Notes under the pieces: model-generated
What the model was told of the DNA's origin: nothing
Seen by the model: the letters and a program-made list of their open reading frames with translations, nothing else
Databases searched by the model: none
Translations under genes and position numbers: made by a program
From: Nanobdellota archaeon
GTDB taxonomy: Archaea > Nanoarchaeota > Nanoarchaeia > Parvarchaeales > Parvarchaeaceae
Length of the DNA: 46,866 bases
NCBI GenBank assembly: GCA_021834945.1
Contig: JAKBRA010000002.1
Coordinates: 1-46,866, forward strand
Direction of reading: 5' to 3'
Part shown: positions 1 to 7,274 of the stretch, piece after piece
Layout: each line of letters starts with the position of its first letter
How positions within the stretch are numbered: position 1 is the stretch's first letter

Positions 1-93
1 GGCTGAACAAAAGAGGTATACCTTTCCATTGGCCTCGCTCTTGTACTTTGATGCCTTACTGACTTCCATCCCGCAAACTGTGTCCCTTTCCAT
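1..93 (-). CDS. YHS-domain protein, N-terminal part (cut by window edge)
   Basis: The minus strand is open from an ATG at 93 to the window edge and gives 31 residues. They begin M-E-R-D-T-V-C-G-M-E-V and reach V-Y-L-F-C-S-A, which is the YHS metal-binding pattern (D-x-V-C-G-M-x-V, then Y-x-F-C-S-A). The same pattern recurs at the C terminus of the CcdA-like protein at 590-1639. YHS domains occur alone or at the N terminus of heavy-metal P-type ATPases, so the complete gene could be either. A TATA-like element in the repeat at 105-125 is centred about 25 bases before the ATG, which fits a leaderless start. It is the last visible member of the minus-strand redox/metal cluster, but it has its own promoter candidates. 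Confidence 0.7.
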   Translation of the reverse strand, partial: MERDTVCGMEVSKASKYKSEANGKVYLFCSA

Positions 94-104
94 TTTGACT
101 GATA

Positions 105-146
105 TCTCCAGTGATATAAAAACCTTCTCCAGTGATATAAAAACCT
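105..146 (-). repeat. Tandem 21-bp duplication carrying a TATA-like element
   Basis: Two perfect adjacent copies of a 21-bp unit occupy 105-125 and 126-146. On the minus strand each copy contains TTTTTATAT, close to an archaeal TATA box. The inner copy lies about 25 bases and the outer about 46 bases before the ATG at 93, so the duplication would give the YHS gene two possible start sites. The repeat is seen directly; the promoter role is inferred. Confidence 0.6.
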
Positions 147-179
147 AATAATGGCAGAAACGTTTTCGTGCTGGGTCCC

Positions 180-356
180 TTAACAGCACCCTCTTTCATC
201 TTTTTGTTTTGGTTTGGCTTTTCTTTGCTCTTCCACACCATCTGCGTATTCCTCAGCGTGTTTCTCCGAACAAAAATACTTCCCGAACCGCTGCGGTGCT
301 ATTTTCTTATCGACTTTCATACCGCATTTCTCGCAGTATCTATCAAACCACTCCAT
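180..356 (-). CDS. TRASH-like zinc/metal-binding mini-protein (58 aa)
   Basis: This small ORF starts at an ATG at 356 and ends at a TAA at 180-182. The protein begins M-E-W-F-D-R-Y-C-E-K-C-G-M, then has K-Y-F-C-S-E-K-H-A-E-E-Y, and ends in C-C. The Cys8-x2-Cys11, Cys29-x3-His33 layout resembles TRASH/YHS-type treble-clef metal-binding domains, which act in metal sensing or trafficking. It overlaps the preceding gene (343-606) by 14 bases and belongs to the same minus-strand operon, so translational coupling is likely. No membrane segment is present. The C-terminal half is short and Lys-rich. Function as a metal chaperone is an inference from the domain and its neighbours. Confidence 0.65.
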   Translation of the reverse strand: MEWFDRYCEKCGMKVDKKIAPQRFGKYFCSEKHAEEYADGVEEQRKAKPKQKDERGCC

Positions 357-606
357 ATCGCCTCCTATCCAAATGTTGCTTACCTAACTTTTTTAGTAAC
401 GCTTTCTCATTTGGAACAACACCAGAAAATTCAAGCTTCCCATCTATCATCACCCCAGGAACGACCATCAAATATTTTGTAAATAGTTTGGGATCCTTTG
501 TTATATCGACGATCATGTATTTTTGTTTGTTTTTATCGAGAATTCTTTTTGTCTCTTCGCATCTTGAACATCCCGGAGATATCAGCAGTTTAATGTTTTT
601 TGCCAT
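343..606 (-). CDS. Glutaredoxin-like thiol-disulfide protein
   Basis: The protein has 87 residues when started at the ATG at 606, giving M-A-K-N-I-K-L-L-I-S-P-G-C-S-R-C. Upstream in-frame starts would overlap the CcdA gene further. A Cys13-x2-Cys16 active site follows the first strand, and V-V-P-G-V-M-I-D-G-K carries the cis-proline typical of small thioredoxin-fold redox-active disulfide proteins. There is no signal peptide, so it should act in the cytoplasm. It probably passes electrons to or from the CcdA-type membrane transporter encoded just upstream (17-base overlap). The fold assignment is firm and the partner is inferred. Confidence 0.8.
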   Translation of the reverse strand: MAKNIKLLISPGCSRCEETKRILDKNKQKYMIVDITKDPKLFTKYLMVVPGVMIDGKLEFSGVVPNEKALLKKLGKQHLDRRRYGVV

Positions 607-1639
607 GTTTAACATCAATGAACTTCGAAGGTTTTGCTCCAAACTCCTTCTTGCACGCCGCGCTGCAGAAATGGTAGGTCTCTCCTCTATATACCACCTT
701 TACGTTCGATTTTTGGCCCACTTCCATACCACACACCGGATCTTTCTCTTTCATTCTCGCCCTCCCGATTTTGGATTTGTTGAGAGGGTCTTTCTTTAAA
801 ACCCGTCTAATCATGAATGCGACGGCGATGAAAATGCCCAGCGCAATGAAAATATCGGCGATGCCAGCGGTGTTATTCAATATTGAGTTGACAATCGACT
901 GCAGGAACGCCGTAAACGTAACCTGGATGTTGACAGGTGTAAAGGTCATGTAATCCATGAACGCCAAGTACAGGACCAGAATACCTACGGATATCAAGAC
1001 TACTCCAGACGCAAGATTCGTGGAATTTATTGAGAACTCGTGGCCGCCGACGTTAAAAGCAAGTTTCCTCCCCGCTATGATGCCTTTCTTCCCAAGCTTA
1101 TATTTGTCCCATAGAAGAGCTATCAACAATAGCGGAAAAACGAGACCAAAAATATACACCCATCCGATTATGAAGGCTAGAAAGAAAGAACCGCTGAGCG
1201 CTGTCAGCGTCAATACGCCCGCTAAAACTGGCACGCAGCACGAACTTGCGAAACCGGAGAAGACTCCAAGACCAAATATGGAAGATGCATGTCCTAGTTT
1301 TGTTGTAGGTGCCTTGGTGGGGTGAGGCATCGGAAGCATCTTGCCTAAAATAGCAAGGACCCCCAAGATTAGTAAGAATACGCCGCCTACATAAAGTATC
1401 TCCCTGTGGAATTGATTGAATATCTGCCCAAGTGCAGAGAACCCCAGCGCTATCGGGAGCAGCACGACGGCTATCCCGAGCATAAAAATAAATGTCATCT
1501 TCAGTATCGCCGTTTTTCTCTTGAAGGTATAAGCGAAATACGCGGGTAGTAAGACGGTTATGCAGCACGGTGCTAAAAAAGCTATGATGCCGCCGAAGAA
1601 CGACGCTACTATGGACGCGCTGAACAGAAGTGGTATCAT
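590..1639 (-). CDS. CcdA/DsbD-type thiol transporter fused to a C-terminal YHS domain
   Basis: The 349-residue protein has several hydrophobic segments in its first 285 residues and a soluble tail. Two Cys pairs sit where CcdA has its single redox cysteines: F-L-A-P-C25-C26-I-T-V-L and S-S-C134-C135-V-P-V-L-A-G. CcdA proteins carry reducing power across the membrane to extracytoplasmic thiol proteins. From about residue 298 a YHS domain begins (K-D-P-V-C-G-M-E-V, then Y-H-F-C-S-A-A-C-K), a metal-binding module not part of classic CcdA. The start at 1639 is one base after the stop of the redoxin gene. The likely client is that membrane redoxin; the YHS tail suggests a link with copper or another soft metal (inference). 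Confidence 0.85.
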   Translation of the reverse strand: MIPLLFSASIVASFFGGIIAFLAPCCITVLLPAYFAYTFKRKTAILKMTFIFMLGIAVVLLPIALGFSALGQIFNQFHREILYVGGVFLLILGVLAILGKMLPMPHPTKAPTTKLGHASSIFGLGVFSGFASSCCVPVLAGVLTLTALSGSFFLAFIIGWVYIFGLVFPLLLIALLWDKYKLGKKGIIAGRKLAFNVGGHEFSINSTNLASGVVLISVGILVLYLAFMDYMTFTPVNIQVTFTAFLQSIVNSILNNTAGIADIFIALGIFIAVAFMIRRVLKKDPLNKSKIGRARMKEKDPVCGMEVGQKSNVKVVYRGETYHFCSAACKKEFGAKPSKFIDVKHGKKH

Positions 1640-1640
1640 A

Positions 1641-2357
1641 TCAATGCAATGCGGTTCTTATCCCCTCTAGTATGCTATCTACAGGTACGTACATCACGCC
1701 GTCGGTCCTGTAGGCGTCATAGCTCCATATTATGTCCCCAGATCTATTGACTAGGACGAAGGAATGACCTGGCGTCTGTCCTGGGTGCATACTATATACC
1801 ATCGCCCCATACTTGTTAGAGACCTGCCCGCCGGCATCGGATAAGACCGGCAAAGTTATGCCCATCTGTGAGACATAACTAGTTAACGTGTCTATCGGAT
1901 CGGTGGTTATGGTTATTATTGTCACATTCAGCGCATTGAACTGCGCGATGTCGTTCTGCATGTCTATCAGCTGGCTCCAACAAGCTTGGCAGCCTATGCC
2001 TTCCTGGAAATAAAGCAGCACGTTTCCTCTGCTCGTATAATTGGACAGCGTCACATTCCCGCCGTTCGCCGAAGGGAGTGTGAAGTCCGGCGCATGTCCG
2101 GAGGATATAAGTCCAGCTGTGCCGGATGATCCACCGGCGATGCTATAAAAGCCATAAGCTGTCAAAGAAACAATAACGATGAGCACAAGATACGTGATTA
2201 ACGTCTTGCGTCGCACCCTTATCCGAATCCCTTTCGTTTTTGCGCGCTGTTCGGAGCCACTTGGGTGCTTTGCGGTTTTGTGCTGGGCCAGCGCCTCTTC
2301 AGAGTCGAAGACCCTCTTGCAGTCTTTACATTCGGGAGTTTCGTTCATATCGATCAT
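1641..2357 (-). CDS. Membrane-anchored redoxin (AhpC/TlpA-like) with N-terminal C2H2 zinc finger
   Basis: The 238-residue protein has three parts. Residues 10-31 form a C2H2 finger (C10-x2-C13-x12-H26-x4-H31) on the cytoplasmic side. A single membrane helix follows at about 52-73. The rest is an extracytoplasmic redoxin domain starting G-H-A-P-D-F-T-L-P, with the active-site segment F-Q-E-G-I-G-C-Q-A-C (Cys-x2-Cys). It is probably the exported partner reduced by the adjacent CcdA-like protein. Its ATG overlaps the stop of the upstream gene as ATGA, indicating coupled translation. A C2H2 finger joined to a membrane redoxin is an unusual arrangement. Confidence 0.8.
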   Translation of the reverse strand: MIDMNETPECKDCKRVFDSEEALAQHKTAKHPSGSEQRAKTKGIRIRVRRKTLITYLVLIVIVSLTAYGFYSIAGGSSGTAGLISSGHAPDFTLPSANGGNVTLSNYTSRGNVLLYFQEGIGCQACWSQLIDMQNDIAQFNALNVTIITITTDPIDTLTSYVSQMGITLPVLSDAGGQVSNKYGAMVYSMHPGQTPGHSFVLVNRSGDIIWSYDAYRTDGVMYVPVDSILEGIRTALH

Positions 2358-3457
2358 GTAGAGCAGGAATTAGAGCCGGAGCTCGAGGAGCCCGAGTCGC
2401 TCTGCAGTAGTCCGTATCTTTGGATATAACTGCCGACGTTCTGCGAACCCGAGGCGCTGAAAAGGGTCCTGCCAACCGCCATGTTCGCCGGAACAGATGA
2501 GAAGTTTATCCCGTGGGACGCGTATACGACCCCTACTTCGAACATGTTTTGCGGGAAATATTCAGACAAAAATTCCTGCAGGACTACGAACATTTGGCTC
2601 TCGTTGAAGCCCTGCGACGCCATCATCTCGATCAGTGCGAGCTCCGCCGCGCCGTGATTGCAGTCTGGGAACATCGCAGGATTATCGCAGCAAGGCCTGA
2701 AAGTGCCGGCGGCTACGTCCACTGCTTCGCTTTGCTGTTCCGATGTCAGGTTAACAAGGTTTAGCCGGCCTATCTCTAGCTTCCCGAGAGGGAGATATCC
2801 CCCTGTACTGGCATACTGATCCGGATTCCCATAAGTGGAAAGCGGACCTTTGGTTATTATCGTGTTGTTATTGCTGATGCCCAATGACCACAACACGAGC
2901 AGCACGAATTCACTGTCGCTGGCATTTGTATGTATATATCCATTATAAGTACCTGACATTATCCCTGCTTCGTACCGCGTCAGCGTCTGGTTGCTTTCTA
3001 GAACAGCATCTATAAGGGCCGTCTCGTTCAAGACCCCCAAATTGATCAGTCCTTTGACGATGTCGCCCCATTTAACAGGAAGCACGAAGCCACCGGCAGG
3101 GTATACTTCGTTCGCTAGGATATTTAGGCTTGTAGAATTAGGAATATACGCTGGAGGAGTCTGAAGTGGATATATTATCTCGTTTATCGGCCCGCTTTGG
3201 CCGGGAAACAAGATACTAAAAAAGTATAACACGCCGATAGATATACCCGCTATTACAACCAGTAATAAAAACCTCTTTCTTGAGATAGATAGGGACCATT
3301 TGTGTGGTTTCAATACTTCCTCAGTTCTTTTTGTGATGAGTTCATGCGGTTTATTTTTTAGTTCGCACTCGGCAACCTCCAATTTCATTTCGATATCATT
3401 AAGTCTGGCTTCGGCGGCTTCCAGTTTTTTTACCAAATCTTTGTCTGTATTGTCCAT
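2354..3457 (-). CDS. Membrane-anchored exported protein with CC...DCNHG motif, unknown function
   Basis: The 367-residue protein opens with a predicted coiled coil (about residues 8-48, heptad-rich and charged) in the cytoplasm. A membrane helix follows at about 62-84, then a large Asn/Ser-rich extracytoplasmic domain with many N-x-S/T sites. The most striking motif is F-R-P-C256-C257-D-N-P followed by F-P-D-C266-N-H268-G, a likely metal or thiol site, then a helix A-L-I-E-M-M-A-S-Q-G. The tail is Ser-rich. I do not recognise the family. It is the first gene of the minus-strand redox operon and its stop overlaps the redoxin start, so a role in the same thiol or metal pathway is likely. Confidence 0.7.
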   Translation of the reverse strand: MDNTDKDLVKKLEAAEARLNDIEMKLEVAECELKNKPHELITKRTEEVLKPHKWSLSISRKRFLLLVVIAGISIGVLYFFSILFPGQSGPINEIIYPLQTPPAYIPNSTSLNILANEVYPAGGFVLPVKWGDIVKGLINLGVLNETALIDAVLESNQTLTRYEAGIMSGTYNGYIHTNASDSEFVLLVLWSLGISNNNTIITKGPLSTYGNPDQYASTGGYLPLGKLEIGRLNLVNLTSEQQSEAVDVAAGTFRPCCDNPAMFPDCNHGAAELALIEMMASQGFNESQMFVVLQEFLSEYFPQNMFEVGVVYASHGINFSSVPANMAVGRTLFSASGSQNVGSYIQRYGLLQSDSGSSSSGSNSCST

Positions 3458-3609
3458 ATATCACTTCTAGTTAAAAGACTTCTCTTCCATCTTTTTCCCA
3501 AATCTTTCTTTTTACCCCAAATCGATGCGTTGATGAAAGATTTAGATAGGAAACACTCCGCAGAAACAGCCTTTAAAGGTAGTTTGTAACTAGTTTCATG
3601 CAGGAAGGG

Positions 3610-4236
3610 TTACTTTCTAATTATTACATTAGACATGCCGATGCGCCTTCGCTCGATTAGGCCACGCGCTTCGAGTTTGTTGAGCACTCTTGTCGTCTTC
3701 ACTTTGGAAAACCCGCTCTCCACTATCAATTTACTCTGCAGAGTAGTGCCATTATTCTTGTTTATCAGGCTCCACATTGTCTTTTCATCAGCCGACAGAT
3801 TCAAGTGCAGCGGTTTTTGTGCGTTGCTTACCGGCTTGCTAACGCGGTTTTGCCTCAGTCTAATTGATTGAAAAGTAAATCGCCCTACGACAGGCCACGC
3901 GTTTACTATTATCAGAATTATCGCACCTACTATAAATCCACCGCCGCTAAGAAAACTTATAATAGCGAGGCTAAGGAGCACCAAAGAAAAGTTTATACTC
4001 TGCTTTCGTTTTTGCAAAAAGAAGACAAGTGTTAAAGCAACAATCACTGCGCCCATCGCTATGCTAAGCATGCTTAGAAACAAATGTATGGCATCAATAG
4101 CTAAGAAGGGAAAGGCCATCGCGTATATCTGCATAGGCATGTTTATCGGTAGGCTGAAAGCGCCGTTTAGTAAAATAAATGTGCCCCCTACAAAATCAAA
4201 GAGGAGGGACGTTGTGCGCATATTTGATTCTTTCAT
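3610..4236 (-). CDS. Membrane protein with C-terminal winged-helix (MarR-like) domain
   Basis: The 208-residue protein carries four hydrophobic segments in residues about 10-120. A basic linker follows, then a C-terminal domain from about residue 145 (L-N-L-S-A-D-E-K-T-M-W-S-L-I). That domain reads as a winged helix of the MarR/archaeal type, with S-G-F-S-K-V-K-T-T-R-V-L-N as the probable recognition helix and R-R-R-I-G-M-S-N-V as the wing. A membrane-tethered transcription factor responding to an envelope signal fits. It lies about 150 bases upstream of the redox/metal operon on the same strand and may control it (inference). A TATA-like element on the minus strand at 4285-4296 would give about 30 bases of leader. 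Confidence 0.75.
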   Translation of the reverse strand: MKESNMRTTSLLFDFVGGTFILLNGAFSLPINMPMQIYAMAFPFLAIDAIHLFLSMLSIAMGAVIVALTLVFFLQKRKQSINFSLVLLSLAIISFLSGGGFIVGAIILIIVNAWPVVGRFTFQSIRLRQNRVSKPVSNAQKPLHLNLSADEKTMWSLINKNNGTTLQSKLIVESGFSKVKTTRVLNKLEARGLIERRRIGMSNVIIRK

Positions 4237-4425
4237 ATAAGACTAATGTTCTACTTCGCTTTTAGTAATTTCTTTTGTTTTTTTCATATAAATAACTATT
4301 TTAAAGTTTATGAGTTTCTTATATTAGAATATAATCTATTAAGACAGTATCTCCTAAAGACTAGATAAAAGTTGTAATAATTCTAATATAACTATCACTG
4401 CTTCTTTTGCGGAACGTTAATATAG

Positions 4426-4448
4426 TAAGATATCTATTAGATATCTTA
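4426..4448. repeat. Perfect 10-bp inverted repeat over the first IS start codon
   Basis: TAAGATATCT and AGATATCTTA are separated by ATT, and the last base is the A of the ATG at 4448. The hairpin could hide the start codon of the DUF2080-like gene, or the site could bind a dimeric repressor. The repeat is certain; either role is inference. Confidence 0.6.
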
Positions 4449-4600
4449 TGAAAAAGGTGGAAGTGAAGGTAGTGAATCGGGTGGAGATAAGGAACGCAAA
4501 GGCGCTGATGCTGAGAAAAGTCACGAAGTTCGGGACTTCCGCCAAGGTAGACTGCCCAAGGAGGTATCTTGGAAGGACAGTATATCTGGTGATAATATGA
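4448..4600 (+). CDS. DUF2080-like transposon-encoded protein (50 aa)
   Basis: This ORF encodes 50 residues, ending with V-T-K-F-G-T-S-A-K-V-D-C-P and R-R-Y-L-G-R-T-V-Y-L-V. That matches the short AbrB-like beta-rich pattern of DUF2080 family transposon-encoded proteins, which sit just before transposase genes in archaeal insertion sequences. Its TGA at 4598-4600 overlaps the ATG of the transposase as ATGA, so the two are translationally coupled. The protein probably binds DNA and modulates transposition. The start codon is embedded in the inverted repeat at 4426-4448. Confidence 0.75.
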   Translation: MKKVEVKVVNRVEIRNAKALMLRKVTKFGTSAKVDCPRRYLGRTVYLVII

Positions 4601-5667
4601 CTGAAGAAGATATGGTCAAAAGGCTGCACGAAAGCTTAAGGGCGTCGAGGCTGTTCGTAAACGAATGCCTTGGGATAGACAGCGATGAAAAGGAAAGGCT
4701 GTCGGGATTCGAATACACAAACGACCTGCTAAAAGCGGCTATGGCGAATACCTACGTCGAAACCGTCGGGGACAAAGCCGATTCACTGCATCTCGCGATA
4801 AAATCTGCGGACGTGGAAGACATCTGCGGCAGCTATCTGAAGATGGTCAAACGCATCGGCAGAAAAATGGGCCTTAATGAAAGGGAAGTCATCCTTGCTT
4901 TCGATTACACTGACGAGGATTTCTACGGCGAGATCGGGGGAAGATGGATCCACGGATGGACCGGGGAAAACGCGGTGACGGGAAAGTTCAAGTTCCTTAC
5001 CTGTGCCATGGTGGGCTATGATACTCCAGAGAAGATACCCTTGCTCGCAATACCCGTGGAAATGGGCGGATTCGTGGCACGAGACGTCATATTCTGCCTT
5101 TCTCTGATAAAGCCACTGGTGAAGTCGATAAAGCTGATACTGTTCGACAGAGGGTTCTATTTCAGAGAGTTGCTATGGGATTTGAGCGCATCGAACTATC
5201 CTTACCTGATCTTCGTCCCTAAAAGAGAAAACATAAAGGAAGAACTGGAGAAGATGGAGAAAGATCAAAAAATAAGACTAAGACACGGGTTCGAGTTCAC
5301 CGATTCAGATGGAGAGAAGAAGGAAGGCGAGACGACCCTCGCTCTGCTGAAAAAGATAGTTGATCCTTACAATGGGAAGAAGTCCGGCTGGTGCTTCGCA
5401 ACCAACGTTGAAGACATAGATCTCGATGATGTCATACGAACGTACAAACAGAGGCGGGGCATAGAAACCGGTTTTCGCGTGCAGGATGAAGCGCAGATAA
5501 AGTCCAAGTCTACGGAGATCAGGATAAGGCTCTTCTATTTCGTCTACGAACAATTCCTTCAGCTGACATGGAACGTATTTTACAAACAAGAACTGAGCTT
5601 CAAGAAGTTCATGATCGATCTGTATGAAGAAAGTCATGGGATGTTGAAGAGAGCGGGAAAGATTTGA
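4597..5667 (+). CDS. DDE transposase, IS4-superfamily/ISH3-like
   Basis: The 356-residue protein looks full length. The RNase H-like core shows L-A-F-D-Y-T-D-E-D-F-Y-G (first Asp), L-I-L-F-D-R-G-F-Y (second Asp) and T-Y-K-Q-R-R-G-I-E-T-G-F-R (Y-x2-R-x3-E, the catalytic Glu of IS4-type transposases). A hydrophobic C-terminal segment, R-L-F-Y-F-V-Y-E-Q-F-L-Q, is typical of the group. It cuts and pastes the element that encodes it. The reading frame has no interruptions, so it could be active. ISH3-like placement comes from motif style and would need an ISfinder comparison. Confidence 0.85.
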   Translation: MTEEDMVKRLHESLRASRLFVNECLGIDSDEKERLSGFEYTNDLLKAAMANTYVETVGDKADSLHLAIKSADVEDICGSYLKMVKRIGRKMGLNEREVILAFDYTDEDFYGEIGGRWIHGWTGENAVTGKFKFLTCAMVGYDTPEKIPLLAIPVEMGGFVARDVIFCLSLIKPLVKSIKLILFDRGFYFRELLWDLSASNYPYLIFVPKRENIKEELEKMEKDQKIRLRHGFEFTDSDGEKKEGETTLALLKKIVDPYNGKKSGWCFATNVEDIDLDDVIRTYKQRRGIETGFRVQDEAQIKSKSTEIRIRLFYFVYEQFLQLTWNVFYKQELSFKKFMIDLYEESHGMLKRAGKI

Positions 5668-5830
5668 TTTGATAAACATGAATCTTACTCTGCCATAGCC
5701 ATGGAATTTTGAGGATCCAATCGGCGTGCTTCAACGTCAAAATGCCTCTCCGATCGTGTTAGTTCATTTGTTGTCAAAATAATTATTTATAAAGATACTG
5801 TTTATTTATATGATATCTGCTAATCATAGC

Positions 5831-5844
5831 GTATTATATAAATA
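5831..5844 (+). promoter_or_regulatory. TATA box for the blue copper gene
   Basis: GTATTATATAAATA is centred about 28 bases before the ATG at 5866, which suits an archaeal TATA element with a very short or absent leader. A second AT-rich TATA-like stretch lies at about 5800-5813. Confidence 0.6.
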
Positions 5845-5865
5845 AATTATCAGGACGGAAGCAAT

Positions 5866-6600
5866 ATGAAGAAAAAACCTATACATTCGCAGAAAAGTGG
5901 TCGTGGAAATCAAAAGGCCCTTACATACGCCCTGGTTGTCATAGCATTGCTGCTTTTTGTGATCGCCATCGAGTTTGCCGTTTCGCTTGCCGGCAGCAAC
6001 GGCTATGGGAGTATATTTACAGGAATGATGGCTGGGGGAGGGGGTAGTGGTATGATAGGAGGGGCGGGCAATTTTAGCGCGCGCATAGGCATAAGCGTAG
6101 CAGAATCATACGCAAATACGCTTCCCCCATACGCGCGTGCGTATTCCAATAACAATACCATATCGTTTAGTTCCAGCAATATCACATTAGTCGTGCTTGC
6201 AATGGGCGTGCAGCGGGCGATTAACCTTACACATGAACTGCCTCCCGCATTCGATTCCAACAGCTCAGGCAACGCCTTCGTCATAGACGGGCTGATAGAT
6301 CCTACATTAATAATGCCAAAAGGTGCAATAGTTCATGTAGACTTCATAAATCTGGACTCAAGCGAATACCACAACGTGATAATGACCGCCACGGGCCCGC
6401 CATATCAATACATGCCGATGTCTGCCATGAATGGCATAGTGTCTATGATGCCGATAATACCGCATGCCGATTATTCCGAAGGCACTGCTTCGGAATACAA
6501 CTATACCGCAGTGTTTGACAACGCTGGAACATATTGGTATTTGTGCATGTATCCAGGGCACGCGCAGATGGGCATGTATGGAAAGATAACTGTAACGTAA
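5866..6600 (+). CDS. Membrane-anchored rusticyanin-like blue (type 1) copper protein
   Basis: The 244-residue protein has a basic N terminus, one membrane helix at about 19-41, a Gly/Met-rich linker, and a cupredoxin domain filling the C-terminal half. Candidate copper ligands are His169 (S-E-Y-H-N-V), Cys227, His232 and Met237 (Y-L-C-M-Y-P-G-H-A-Q-M-G-M). The Cys-x4-His-x4-Met spacing is that of rusticyanin. It should face outside the cell and carry electrons, possibly in iron oxidation or to a terminal oxidase (inference; no oxidase is in the window). Sulfocyanin is the main alternative. The DUF302 gene follows after 19 bases and probably shares the transcript. Confidence 0.85.
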   Translation: MKKKPIHSQKSGRGNQKALTYALVVIALLLFVIAIEFAVSLAGSNGYGSIFTGMMAGGGGSGMIGGAGNFSARIGISVAESYANTLPPYARAYSNNNTISFSSSNITLVVLAMGVQRAINLTHELPPAFDSNSSGNAFVIDGLIDPTLIMPKGAIVHVDFINLDSSEYHNVIMTATGPPYQYMPMSAMNGIVSMMPIIPHADYSEGTASEYNYTAVFDNAGTYWYLCMYPGHAQMGMYGKITVT

Positions 6601-6619
6601 TGCCAAGCGAGGTGTAATT

Positions 6620-7009
6620 ATGAATATAGAAGATTTTGTATATGTCGTCGAAACGGAGAAGAGCTTTGATGAGGCTGTTGTCTCTGTCTTGAAAGCTGTA
6701 GAACAGAAAGGTTGGTCTTTGTTTCAGATCTATGACATAAAAGAAAGGCTGGCCGCAAAAGGTTTCGTCCAAGAACCATTGAAAATCATCGAAGTCTGCT
6801 CTGGGAAGTACGCAAACCAATTCCTGGACAAGAATAGGCTAGTGTCGCTTTGCATGCCCTGTAAAATCACTGTCCTTGAAGAAAACGGAAGGGTAAAGAT
6901 AGCGAGTATGAGACCGATGATGATTCCCAAATTATTCCCGGAGGTCAGCCAAAAGGATGTTGAAGAGGCAGAGAAAGAGATAAAGGAAATTGTCGACAAC
7001 TCAAGATGA
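6620..7009 (+). CDS. DUF302 family protein
   Basis: The 129-residue soluble protein matches the DUF302 pattern: S-F-D-E-A-V near the start, G-W-S-L-F-Q-I-Y-D-I in the first core, I-I-E-V-C-S-G-K-Y-A in the middle, then L-C-M-P-C-K-I-T-V. Two cysteines (C-M-P-C) lie close together. DUF302 proteins have no settled biochemical role; they are often near redox or sulfur genes. A clear Shine-Dalgarno GAGGTG lies at 6609-6614, five bases before the ATG, as expected for an internal operon gene behind the cupredoxin. Confidence 0.8.
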   Translation: MNIEDFVYVVETEKSFDEAVVSVLKAVEQKGWSLFQIYDIKERLAAKGFVQEPLKIIEVCSGKYANQFLDKNRLVSLCMPCKITVLEENGRVKIASMRPMMIPKLFPEVSQKDVEEAEKEIKEIVDNSR

Positions 7010-7274
7010 TAGAGCAAATACTTTAGGCATTCGGTTATTCTGTATGGCAATATTTAATTTCTTCCGTTAACACGCACCACAAATCTGGCATTTCATACGT
7101 TTTGCATTATGCTGCGAAGATTGGTAGATAGTGGAGACCTAGATGTGATTATAGTTACATTTGAATTTATTATGTAATAAATTTCTAGGTAGCCTTTCGG
7201 ATCGTACGAATAGGTTGTGTTCAGATTAGAGATCCCATATAGCAATCCGGGATTTTGGGTGCCGCTTCCATATA

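Larger units (their letters stand above)
4344..5801. mobile_element. Insertion sequence with DUF2080-like protein and DDE transposase (ends uncertain)
   Basis: Two overlapping plus-strand genes at 4448-5667 form the coding part of an insertion sequence. The ends are only proposed: ACAGTATCT at 4344-4352 and its exact reverse complement at 5793-5801 could be 9-bp terminal inverted repeats, but the match does not extend and no target duplication was found. The element lies between the redox operon regulator and the blue copper gene. Confidence 0.55.

Noticed and set aside
56..241. Minus-strand ORF of 61 residues
   Set aside because: It overlaps the YHS and TRASH-like genes in other frames, includes the tandem repeat and resembles no family.
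4344..5801. 9-bp inverted repeat as proven IS ends
   Set aside because: The match does not extend beyond nine AT-rich bases, and no target duplication flanks it, so the ends are only proposed.
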